From: Chlamydoabsidia padenii
Lineage: Eukaryota > Mucoromycota > Mucoromycetes > Mucorales > Cunninghamellaceae
Reading direction: 5' to 3'
NCBI GenBank assembly: GCA_025330725.1
Contig: JAIWND010000005.1
Location: 930,001 to 994,000 of the forward strand
Length of the DNA stretch: 64,000 nucleotides
In this document: positions 37,363-48,201 of the stretch, one piece after another
How the letters are laid out: every line of letters starts with the position of its first letter
Position numbering within the stretch: the stretch's first letter is position 1
Translations under genes and position numbers: made by a program
Notes under the pieces: model-generated
The model's database searches: none
Told to the model about the DNA's origin: nothing
What the model saw: only the letters and a program-made list of their open reading frames with translations

Positions 37363-37743
37363 ATGAAGGTATATTCAAGTAGGTTATACAACAAAGGGTA
37401 GTACTGGTGTTAATATATAAGTTTCAAAGAATGGAAAGAGAAGAAGAAGAGAAGGAAAAAAAAAAAAAAAAAAAAAAGAATGGAAAGGGAAAGTGAATGG
37501 AAAGGGATCAAAAACATGGAAAAAAGTAAAAAGGAGAAAGAAAAGACACCAACATTGAATTTCTTGTGTTACTAACAATTTTCGATTCAAATCCCGCCAA
37601 TCCTGCCCCGCCAATCCTGCCCCCCACTTGTCAGCAATCAACCACTACTATTTATTGATCATAAAATACATATAGTTTATTAGTTATAGATAACAAAGTT
37701 CAATAATACAAAGATATGGCAGTAAATAGTAGCTATGTATGAA
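37363..37743. other. Upstream region of UPF0658-like gene
   Basis: Contains an A22 run (about 37457-37478) and a good recurring word at 37588. It is followed by the 3' flank of the next gene. No gene seen. Confidence 0.5.
37588..37596 (+). promoter_or_regulatory. Recurring promoter word, CAAATCCCG
   Basis: 226 bp upstream of the chosen start; the wider match is GATTCAAATCCCGCC. Confidence 0.5.
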
Positions 37744-39449
37744 TTAAACATCATCCATTTTGTAAAAGGTACGTTCCGGGTTTTCTTGTCGTTTCTTTTT
37801 CAAAAAGAAGAAACCAATACCACAACCGATGCCCACCACCACTACAATGACACCAACAATAGTTCCAATCTTTGCACCAGTCGATAACCCATTACCACCA
37901 CCTGTTGTATTATCAGATGAGCCTTGATTATTGTTCGAGTCACCAGGTGTATAGGAGCCGAATTTACAACCGCCGGCAAAGATCTTGGCCATATCAGTAC
38001 AAGAAGGATAAGCGGTTGTAGTTGATCGAGGATTCTCCCCTTTAGCAAAGTTCCGAAGCCAAGTCCAATGATAGCTCTTATCATAGCTAAAATACACCAC
38101 ATTAATGATATCTATTACATAAAAGGTCAGTATTATAAACAGTTTTGTCGCCACTTATTAACCTAATATACCTTGAATCGCCAAATCGGGTCGAGAAGGA
38201 GATCGTTCGGTCCAATCTACATATATAGAGAATCATTCAGTCCTTGATCCAATTCTTTATTTATATATACACTACTTACCTAAAGCTCCATTAAGGTTTA
38301 CCAGACCATCGATCCTATATACATTCTTCTTATTTGTAAACACCTGAGTATTGTGATCATGAGAGTCCACTAATTGAAGCCATTGACTATAATCACTGGC
38401 AGGGCTGTCCGTCGGAGATACATCAATAACAAAGTCGGCTTCATGCAAATTATCCATTGTTCCATTAAACGGTACCATACCAGCATCACGAATTAGTGTT
38501 GAAAAGTATTGACTTGATTGTTGTTGTAATGACCATTGATTTCGATCATAAGAGGTGATGGCAATCGATTGGGCACCAGCATTAGCCATATTTGATTTTC
38601 GACAGTTATATTGTGTTTGGATGTTGTTTGTGTAAATGTGATATGCCTGGCTTTCCAAGTCAAAAAAGTAACTGATATACATAATCCATGATGCTTGCTA
38701 CATTAACAGATTTCCCTGTTAGTAATCATTTTATAATCCTCCTCTGTTCTTACCTCCAAAGGTGTCATTGTTTCGTCAGGTGAGAATCCAACGATCTTGG
38801 TAGTAGAAGACCCACTTGTTCCATTGATAACAGTATCAAATATCACTGTTGTCGCATTATTGTTGGAGAGGTTGTTATAACAAGGTGATGTTACTTGTTG
38901 TTGGTTGTCCGAGTATCGTACCCTATCTTGTAAGCCCAAGTTCTATTGGACCAGAAAAAAAAAAAAAAAAAAAAAAAAAGTCAAGTGAGAGGAGGATCGT
39001 CTTTTTTTTTTTTTGTGGCGACAAGTTTGACTACCCCTGTTTTATTACCTCCAGATAAGAATAAGCCGAGCGAGATCCAGTAACGCCAATGGTGGATTGA
39101 GGATTGTTGCTATTGACATATATTGCGCCACTGACAAGATCGGTCGAAGGTTGCTGCCCTTCAAAAGTAACAATGTAGGATTGATTGAGGATCTTGTTGG
39201 TGATAACCTTGTACCATTTATTGTAAGTCACTGTAAACTTGCTATTATCGTCGGCTATATATATATATATATAAAAGTAAAAAGTTAATGAGGAGCATTT
39301 AATAAAGTAAAGACAAGCCACTTACATGGAATAACAGGGATATCAGCATATCGATCTATAGAAGTATCAAATGTCGTATTCTGTCCTTGAGCAGAAGGTA
39401 TGATTAGATACAATAAGAGTGCCAGACCCAGTGACCAAAGTTTGTTCAT
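37744..39449 (-). CDS. Type I membrane protein with a periplasmic-binding-protein-like ectodomain
   Basis: Six exons join in frame to roughly 440 residues. A cleavable signal peptide (MNKLWSLGLALLLYLIIPSA-QG) is followed by a long ectodomain, then one membrane helix near the C-terminus (IGTIVGVIVVVVGIGCGIGF) and a short basic tail (LKKKRQENPERTFYKMDDV). The ectodomain resembles the TroA/FepB class of metal-siderophore binding proteins: a VTYNKWYKVITNK opening, an early TGSRSAYSYLENLGLQDRV segment, and especially DETMTPLEQASWIMYISYFF, which is like the TPLxxAEWIKF block of those proteins. Several N-glycosylation sequons (NNT, NAT, NGT, NQS) fit a secreted domain. The fold call is by eye and needs a profile search. 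The ligand is unknown. Confidence 0.65.
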
Positions 39450-39867
39450 CCTAAACCGAATAAAGGGAGACAAACGGAAGGTGTAAAAAAAAAAAAGCTG
39501 TTGTAAAAAGAAAAGAAAAAGAGAAAGAAGGGAAAGATGGTGAGAAGGATCGAATCTTTCGATGGCCATCATCGGAATTTGAATATTAAAAAACCTTGTT
39601 TTGCAGACTGTGATCAAAGTAGATTAAACAAAGTAACATGACAAACGGTCAGATGAAAGTTTGAATGTTACTTTATTAAGGTATATATTTGATCAACTAC
39701 AACTATTAGATATGCTAGATAAAGGGGAGGGGGAGATCCATTACGGGACATTGTAATTTATTGGCCTGATAATGCGAGGAATAATAGAATAGATATAGAG
39801 TAATAGTAATAAGTTGTAGTAAAAAAAAAAAAAAAAGAAGAAGAGGGAATGTAGATAATAACTAATA
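39450..39867. other. Upstream region of the binding-protein-like gene
   Basis: Holds a minus-strand CAAATTCCG at 39573, then the AT-rich 3' flank of the RhoGAP gene. No gene seen. Confidence 0.5.
39573..39581 (-). promoter_or_regulatory. Recurring promoter word, CAAATTCCG
   Basis: 124 bp upstream of the start codon at 39449. Confidence 0.5.
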
Positions 39868-40616
39868 CTATTGGTCTTCTTGTAAAGGTAATCCAAAGAC
39901 ATCATCATCCGCCAAAGCACAGCTTTCCCTTGAGACGTTCAGTTGCTTGATCAAGGTCCGTAAAAAGATTTGTTCGTATTTGGAATTTTCAAACACAGTG
40001 GTCAGACTTTCACCAGGGCACCGTAAAAAGTTGGGAGCAAATACCATGGCGAGATTGTTAATGTTCATCAAGGTTTGCTTGATCACCTCCGGTTTGTTAA
40101 ATTCTTGTAAGAAACTGATCATATAAAGAGCAATACGTCGATTGGTGTCGGGAAGTTGGTTGATGATATGAATTGCTTGTGCGCCGTCTTCAGAATGAGC
40201 CAGGCAGGTATCGTAGAGTTCAGTCGGAATCAATGGTTCAGCTAGATCACGGAGCCAGTATTTGAGTAGAGAGGCAGGGACATTGGGGTCAGTTATTCCA
40301 GCTGCGTCGTAGTTTCCATTTTCTATTCGGACACGCTATATCAAATACACACACAAAAAAGGGGGTAATGTTAGTTAGTATACAATGATAGATATGACAG
40401 ATGGGATACTTACCAAGTCAGTGACATCATCCGCATCACCAGGAACACGGAAGATGCCTTCTGATTGTTGACCATTCATTTGATGTACAGCATTGGCAAG
40501 GAAAGGCACAATTCGAGGAATTTTTAGGTTGTCATGTTGATTAGCTTGAAGATCCATGATGAATGATAGCGATTCACCAAATACAGAAGGTTTAAAGGGA
40601 GCTTCCTGGATACAAG

Positions 40617-40681
<65 letters not shown>

Positions 40682-42799
40682 ACAATTAGTATGTATAATA
40701 ACTTTCATCTTTTATTTGTTTGGACTTACCTTGGCACGTTGGATTTCAGCTGCTGTCAAGACTTTTCCTTTGGCACCCCGCATACAGATCCGTTTGAGTT
40801 TGTTGGAGACGTGGGCGCTCATGATATTGACATCGTTTTCCATAACACCGTGATTTTCTTCGACAAAGTGTGTAAGGTATTCTTCAAGGTTCTTGGAAGG
40901 AGGGAAGGCTATACTGATGACACATAAGATTTCCCAGCCTTTCTTGATGCTTGACCTATAAAGAGGTAAGATAAAGATAAAGGGATTAGGTACATACCCC
41001 TCTACTTTATATTACTATTACTTACCCTGTTGGATTGTTGTGAAGTTGTTTACAGACTTGTACATAGATTTCGTCCCGCATTTGACCTTTTGTAATACCA
41101 AAGTTGAGAATATGTTGATAGTCGTCTATTTCGTTTGTATTCCTTGGCCTTGAGCGATCCCCCATAATCATTTGTATCATCTTAAAGCATTTGAGGACAT
41201 CCTTGTACAATTCATTGTTCATCATAATCAGGGGTTTCTTGATAGAGTCCTAAAATAATAGCAAGATATGTTATTTATACATTCATACTTTCCACACCAT
41301 CGTGTACCTTTGTCCATTGTAGCATTTCAACCATAGGAACCCTTCGTCGAAACAATCCCTTTTTGTGAGTGGAGAAGTACTTTTTCGCAAATCCATCAAT
41401 AGCAAATTGTTTGATATCTTGACGTAGTTCGTCAGGAAGAGAGGGTCTAAAAAAGAGCAAAATAAGATTAAACAATAAAACTTTTAGATTATATAACTTA
41501 CTGTTGCACGGACATCCGATCCAGCGGAGTTCCAGGTGATGATAAACAAGGCGAGAGAGGTTCCACATCACTTTGATCCTTGATAGGATTCATTGCAGTA
41601 GCAGCATCTACATGATAAAGTACAACTTAATATATATCCAAAAGGCTGATAGTTACAGTCCCTTTTTTTCTTACCTGGATTATTGATTGGCTGACTGACA
41701 AGAGGAGTTTGTACAGAGGTAGGACGCCCACTTACCAAGTTTCGTAATGGTTTAGAGCTGAAGCTGGAGAATGCCGAAAAATGGGATAGTCTTCTTGGTC
41801 GGGGTTCACCAGATGAGATTATTCGATCGGGCTAGTAACATAAAAGATAACGTCAGTTCAAGGGTGAAAAGGGAAATTATGACCAATGTTACTATACCTG
41901 GGATCGCAAACTTTGTTTCCTAGTAGGTGTGTTGATTATTTTAAAGACACCAGACGTAGAATTTGGTAAAACGGAAGATAGAAGTGATGGGCCATTTTGT
42001 TGCTGTTGCTGTTGCTGTTGTTGCTGTTGTTGTTGATCAGGTAAAGAGATGCTATCCATACATGATTTTTTGGTAGGTGAAGACACTGGTGATATCGATG
42101 TTGTTGGAGTTGTTGGAGTTGTTGGAGTTGCTATTTCTCCAATTGTCGTTTCGTTCTTTCCGTCAGAATTCGATCGCTGATGTAGTGTTGTCCGCCGTAA
42201 AGAAGTAGTTGCTGGCAAGTCAAGAGATCTACTATTCCGCTTTAATTCAACAGGTGTTGTCGTTGTATGAATTGATTCCCGTTTCAGGACAGACATGCGT
42301 TTAGCAAATGCTGAGGAGGACTAAAAGAGAGAAAGAGAGAAAGCAGTTAGTTAATACAGTATATATAGATAGTTATCAGAATCTAGGTTACCTGTATCTT
42401 GATAAGAGGTACAACTTGTTTGTCGTCTGGCTTTGTCCACTTTGTAACGCAAGTTTGGGTATGGTAATAGTAAGGCAAGTTGGTTTTGTCGTCCCACAGC
42501 TCCCACCAGTCCCCTTCAGGATCACTACTTCTCCTACAATATCAACGGAAGATAAATAGAACAAGGTTAGAGAGATGAGTGACAAACAAGTTCAAAGACT
42601 TACATGGAGCCTGTTAGTGGTTTTTCCCAAAGACATTCGCCAGTTGCCTAGATGATTGCATATTTATATATATAAAAGATGATGAGTTCAAGTTCATATT
42701 TGCTTTGCATTGTCCAAGAATAATTACCGGATTGGCAAAGAAGGTATGATGTGAGTTTGGATCGACGATTTCCACCCAGTCATAACCACAGGTAGTCAT
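39868..42799 (-). CDS. WW-MyTH4-RhoGAP protein (ARHGAP39-like)
   Basis: GTPase activator for a Rho-family protein. Eleven exons. Two WW-type segments come first (GYDWVEIVDPNSHHTFFANP, ATGECLWEKPL; then DWWELWDDKTNLPYYYHTQT, KWTKP). A Ser/Thr/Pro-rich linker with a poly-Gln run follows (about 42000-42034). The MyTH4 domain spans FAIDGFAKKYFSTHKKGLFR to CMRGAKGKVLTAAEIQRAKE, and the C-terminal RhoGAP domain has the arginine finger in SEGIFRVPGDADDV and the NLAMVFAPNFLR block. The domain order matches animal ARHGAP39/Vilse. The intron between 40605 and 40730 contains a 59-base A run (T in the sense strand) just before its acceptor. Confidence 0.92.
40620..40678. repeat. Poly-A run of 59 bases inside a RhoGAP intron
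   Basis: In the gene's sense it is T59, between a TACTAAT branch site and the acceptor GCTCTTGTATCCAG. Exact length may suffer sequencing slippage. Confidence 0.9.
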
Positions 42800-43243
42800 G
42801 ATATTGTAAAGAGAATGGAAAGAGAAGGAAGAAAGTAAAAGAGGAAGGGAAGGTAAATATAATAAAAGGGGTAGTTAGAGGAGCCTTTATTGTTTATAAA
42901 AAGGTGTTAGTTATAAAAAAGAATTGGTAAAGAAGAAGAAAAAAGGGGACAATTGGGATACTATCAAGACAAGGGGAAGAAGGGGGGGGGAAAGAGGAAA
43001 AAGGAAAAAAAAAAAAAAAAAAAAAAGAGTGAATTAAATGGGCGACCTGATTCAAATTCCGATCGTTGGCTCAGACAAATCAAATCAATGGAGTATGACA
43101 AAAATGGAAATTCATGAAAAAAAGAACCCACCTGTAAAAAAACGGCAATGTCATATGAGATCAAGCTACATTTATTGAACAAAGCGAATGATATTCATGT
43201 CCATGTATCTATTATAACTTGATGTGTCTGATGTCAATATGAT
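42800..43243. other. RhoGAP upstream region
   Basis: Purine-rich on the + strand with an A run near 43005-43026, and a good recurring word at 43053. No gene seen. Confidence 0.5.
43053..43061 (+). promoter_or_regulatory. Recurring promoter word, CAAATTCCG
   Basis: 254 bp upstream of the RhoGAP start; the wider match is GATTCAAATTCCGATC. Confidence 0.5.
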
Positions 43244-43522
43244 TCAGGGTAAGGAAGCAACACTTTGGCAATGTATGAGATCAGTCTTGTGCAGATAAAT
43301 GTAAACTCCGATGATCGCCCAAACGAATGCTGAAGCAAAAAGTATAATTATCATGTGTTTGTAGATCAATTTGAGTAACCAATACTTCAATCTGACGATA
43401 TCATATTCCCGAATCGGATGTTTGGACCCCCATGGTGGGTGGCATACTTTTTTGTGTCGGCGTTTGAATGTCGGGAATTTACTTTTTGCATGATGATCCA
43501 TTGCGGTCACTGATATATACAT
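43244..43522 (-). CDS. Possible small single-pass membrane protein, 92 aa
   Basis: Open frame with no introns. It has a basic N-terminal half (HHAKSKFPTFKRRHKKVCHP) and one hydrophobic helix (MIIILFASAFVWAIIGVYIY) near residues 57-77. No homology recognised. A second in-frame ATG at 43501 (MDHHAK) may be the true start. Support is the amphipathic layout and a recurring promoter word 143 bp upstream. Against it are its short length and lack of a known family. Confidence 0.4.
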   Translation of the reverse strand: MYISVTAMDHHAKSKFPTFKRRHKKVCHPPWGSKHPIREYDIVRLKYWLLKLIYKHMIIILFASAFVWAIIGVYIYLHKTDLIHCQSVASLP

Positions 43523-44184
43523 ACAACATGGTTTCTATTCTTATCACATAATGTGCATCTACTCGGAAGTACAAAAACACTTTTGAGACTCAATTTGATT
43601 AGCTTGTGAAGTTTTTTGTTTCAAAGGATTCATGACATTGGTTCTTCAGGATTCATGCTATTTTCAACCCCCGCTTACAATCTTATTCGCATTGATTCAA
43701 GGACCTTGATGAGTGTATATGATTAACATAAATCATAAAGAAAAAGAAGAAAGGGGCGACTATCTTATCATTGACCTTTTTAGGAAACACGTGGTTCTGC
43801 CTGTCAGAAAAGAATAATCATTGTTCCCTTTAGTATAGGTAGCCCATGTCTTCTATCATACTAGTGGGAGAAAAAAAAAACCCGTATTTGTCTTTTATAG
43901 GAAAGGAATGTGCATTGAAGAATCAGATCAAGAAAACAAAAAGATGTATCTTATTTTGAAATTAAAAGAGGGAGACCATAAAGATATAATTAGGTAATTG
44001 GAAGACTTTTATTTATTAGTGATTGTGTAGGTTATAATGCAATGATATATAAACAACCACCATTTCAAACTGTTGATTTATATATATATAAAGAATGGTA
44101 TGACCCAGGAATAAAAAGAGATGAAGTAGCAAATAAACTAGAGTAAACTATAAACTAAATAAAACACAAACTATGTATAACAGA
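43523..44184. other. Intergenic region, small ORF promoter side
   Basis: Holds the CAACCCCCG word at 43665 and the AT-rich 3' flank of the Pumilio gene. No other gene seen. Confidence 0.5.
43665..43673 (+). promoter_or_regulatory. Recurring word, variant CAACCCCCG
   Basis: 143 bp upstream of the small ORF; closely similar to the copy at 17589. Confidence 0.4.
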
Positions 44185-47100
44185 TTAAGATGAGTTGAGA
44201 ATATCTAAACAATCGTCCTTCACTTTCTTGTAACAAGAAGCCGAGTTGTCCGCCAAAAGATCATGCACCCTAGTAGCCAAACCAGAGTGTCGTGTCCCAA
44301 GTATCAGTTTATGCACCACACCCAAACCACGTGCTTGATCAATCAAGATATCCATCAGTGCCGTATCGTCGTTCAGTAGCTGTCGCATCACAATGTCTCG
44401 ACCTTCTGTGCTGCGTTCGTGGTTCACCAACTTCAGAATCGTTTGTGATCCAACTTTATGAGTGCAGAGTTTCACAAGTTGTGATACTAATCGGTTTGAT
44501 ATTGGCTGTAACGGGATATTAAGCTTGGGTGAGTCGATGAGCCATGATATGATTAAAGCACCATTTGGATTTGTTGCCAGAGAGGTGACGTTTTGAGTAA
44601 GTGCTGCTGCTACAAAGATCTATAATACAATACCAAGTAGTAAAGTGGTTAATCAACAAAGATCTATACTAAATTTATCTTTTTCTACTTTGTTTCTTAC
44701 CCTTTGATCATCTGTCACCAATTCATTGTCCAGTATACCACGCATAGCCCGAGCACCAAAACGACCTTGAGCAATATAGTGTTGTTTTTCGACCATGGCA
44801 TCAAATATAAATTGATTACTTGACGAGCCCATGCCAAGACAGCATTGTACAGCATAGTTGCCAAATTGATCCAAAAGCAAAGAGGGGACATAAGGTTTCA
44901 TATACTGGACAACAAGTTGAGTCTAATGCGGGATAAAAAGTGACAAGTTAGCTATCTTTATATATATACATATATATCCTACAATATTTACTTGCCTGTT
45001 CCTCTGTTTTGATGTTATCGATGATCTTTTGTACAGCCCAAGTCCCATTCTTATGGATTCCCCCAGACGCAAGATGAGGTCCAATTTGTCTTAGCATCAA
45101 TGTTTTCGTGTCTTCACTGCATTTCTCGAAGAATCTTTGTACCAGTGTGTTTCCAATATAATCTATAAAAAAAACCCCCCAAAAAGAGTTGGTTTGTATT
45201 CATCCCGTGCAGCATATTGACTTACCACTACAAAGTCCGGCGATTTCATCCATGCATTCCATTGAGAGATCGTCGATTTCTTGATTTCCATAGTCTAGAT
45301 TATCCAAACGTTTGCGAATATCCCGGAGACGTCCAGCGTCAAATTTTCGGTTTACGCCAAGTTCAGGTACAGGAGGGATAGAGTCAAAATAATTTGATGG
45401 GTCGAGACCTACATAACAAAAAAGTCGTCAAGATACTGTTGTTCTATGCAATCTGTCAATAAATCCTTTTTACCTTTTACGAGTTTATACGCTGCATCAT
45501 TTGCCCCATACACCTTCATGATAGACCATAATTCTTTACTCCATTGACTGTTGTCCATACTTGACAGAGAAGTCGATGAGGAGGACAAAGTGAGTGAGGA
45601 AGATTTTGATTTTGTAGTTGCAATGGATGGCGTTGCAAGATGAGATCCTTGTTTTGTCGCGGTGAGTCCATTGGTTGTCGCGGTCAAGAGTGGTGATGAT
45701 TCGGATGGCGACATTTTCATTGGCAATACTTTGGCGAATCCAGCTTTTGTTCCTGCATTGGTGAAAGCACTGCCACCAATATCCTCGTTCAATAGTGCTT
45801 CTTTTGCTGCTGTTGCACTTTCTATAGTTTCAAAGTTGATGAATCCACATTTTTTTTGAGTGAGCACCCTGATTGATTCGATGGCACCAAAGGGTGAAAA
45901 CAGCTGATGAAGAGTGGATGGGGTCGTGTTTCCAGGAATGTTGCCAAGCCCTATTTCCAAAGAAGAAGAAGAAGAGAGAGATCAGTCAAGTGGTTATTGA
46001 TAGTGGGTATGTGAGGGGGGGGGGAGGGTTACTTACAAAGAGCGCGAGTGGGTTGCAAGTCTAGATGTTCAGAGGGAATCGCCATATCAGCCTTCCCAAA
46101 ACCTATACGGACAATACAGTTACCGATCCTTCCACCCAGTCGACTTAGTACATCATCCTTGGCGTGTATGGCATCCTCGGTATAAAAAAAGTTGACAAAG
46201 GCGCATTCTTTCTCCAAGAGAAGTCGGATACTTTCAATGGGCCCAAAGGAAGAGAATAAGGAGGTCAAGATATCCACCGTAATCGATCCATCAATGTTGC
46301 CAACCCAAAGAGATCTCGTTGCTTGAACAGTTGTAGGTTGTTGATGTTGATCAATGAGTCCTGAGCTTGTCGAGTGACCAAGTTTCATTAGTGGCATCTA
46401 TTATTTTCCATAGAAAGAAAGCCACTGAATACCCGAGTATCATGACATGTTTTATATTTTATACATACCTCATTGGACCATTGTGTATCAACATAGCCAT
46501 CATGTGTGTAATCAGTAGTTTTGCTGTTGTTGCTATTGCTATTGCTATTGTAGGATGGAGGGTGTAGCATGTTTGTCAGTAATTCCGTATCGCCTAGAGA
46601 AATCGCATTATCATTCATCATGCCGCCACTTCGAGCCAAAAGAGAATGAGAATAGTGACCATTTTGTTGTTGATATTGAGCATCGTCCAAATCAATCTGC
46701 CTATCATCGATCATGCCCAAAGGAGACCGCCGCATGCTCCAAGGCAGCCCACCAGATTCCATCAATCCCATGCTTGAAGACCTTGGCCTGTTCTGTTCCA
46801 GAGCGAATTCTTCCAACGGACTTGCATACGATCCCATAATAGCTGTGGTATAATCCATGTTTAAAGAAGGAGAAGTCGATTCCTGATACAAAGAGGTGGC
46901 ATTCACCGAGTACGATCGGCTTCGGTTGGTGGTTGAAGAGGTAGTTGACAGAAGATTGTGCAATTGACGTTGTTGTTGAAGTAAAATGTCTTCTTCTTCA
47001 TCACCCAGTCCATGTTCGTCTTCGAGACCAATAGAGCGTAGTGTACGAGCAATGGCAAAGTCACTATCACTTTGGAGTAGTTGCTCAGTAGAAGGAGATG

Positions 47101-47659
47101 GCGGTTGAGTGGTTTGTCGTGACTGAGTGACATTGGTGTTACTGGACCAAGGAGAATCGTTAAAGTTGCTCCTGCCTCCGCCTCCAAAGTAGTAAGGATT
47201 GTGAAGGGATGATGTGGAGAGATTCAAAGAGCCTGATCGGTGCCGATTGCCAGTAGTTGTTGGGTTGGGACGATCGTGATTATTACCATTGCTGACGCGG
47301 TCCAACGCCCTGTGGAACGGAGATAAAGACGATTGTTGTTGAGAAAAGTTGGCAAAAGATGGCATAGTTCCTGCACGAGCCCGGCGCATGGGTGGTAAAG
47401 GACGTGAAGATAGCATATGCTGAATGACAAAACCATCATTCATATCGGTATGAGAGTTGCCGTTGTTGTAGTCCAAAGTCATATGTTGAGAGGTCGGTTC
47501 ATTTTCTTCAAACAAGACGCCTAGATCCCTTTTTATTTACAGTCGAATAAAAGAAAGCATCGAGTTAGTATGGTTATGGGTTTATAGTTTCCTTTTGATT
47601 TACCGTGTGGAAGAATATAATGTTTCAGAGGCAGGTAGTATTATGTTAGGTTCTTTCAT
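44185..47659 (-). CDS. RRM-Pumilio RNA-binding protein (Jsn1/Puf2-like)
   Basis: Post-transcriptional regulator that binds mRNA through two RRMs and a PUF domain. Eight exons. A short first exon (MKEPNIILPASETLYSST) leads to a long low-complexity region with the RARAGTMPSF segment and Gln/Asn/Ser runs. RRM1 is SLWVGNIDGSITVDILTSLF...ECAFVNFF, and RRM2 starts LWLGNIPGNTTPSTLHQLFS...CGFINFE. The PUF repeats run from LSMECMDEIAGLCSDYIGNT through YVPSLLLDQFGNYAVQCCLG, HYIAQGRFGARAMRGILDNE and LCTHKVGSQTILKLVNHERS. RRMs followed by PUF is the arrangement of yeast Jsn1/Puf2 and fission yeast Mpf1. The intron with donor at 44995 is GC-AG (AACAG|GCAAGT); frame holds across it. Confidence 0.92.
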
Positions 47660-48201
47660 CTGAAGACACCAACGTGTGTGTATACTGTAAAGGTATGGAG
47701 ATTATTAAGCGAGGGGTAATAAACTAAAGTATTATAGTGATAAAAACAAAGGAAGGAAGGGTCTGGTAGTAAAGAAGAGATGGAAGTTGTTCTGTATAAA
47801 TATTTTTTTTTTAAAAAAAAAAAAAGAGAAAGAGAAAGGAAGAGGGAATGGATTTTGGATTCCTTTTTGCCCATTCCAAACATTTTAAATTCCGAAACAC
47901 CGCTTGATGATCCCATTGCCCCAAAGATGTTTGTTACCCATAAAGACAACAAGCGATCAGCTAAGAATAGGCATTGGCTATTCGGAGTATATATGTAGTG
48001 GTGAGTGACACAGATCAAATAAGGCATGTAACAATATTCAGCAAATGATTAGATATAACTTTATTAAAAGAAGAAGAAGAAGGGATGATGGTGTGTTATG
48101 ATGATAATGATAATAACAACCAAGCTATAGACACAATAATTATAAGATGGAAGGAGGAAGGGAATGGTAATAATGTATGTATTCAAAGAAGGTATATAAA
48201 A
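47660..48201. other. Pumilio upstream region and PKA-R 3' flank
   Basis: Poly-T/poly-A junction near 47803-47824, a recurring word TAAATTCCG at 47886, then an AT-rich 3' flank. No gene seen. Confidence 0.5.
47886..47894 (+). promoter_or_regulatory. Recurring promoter word, TAAATTCCG
   Basis: 227 bp upstream of the Pumilio start codon. Confidence 0.45.
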
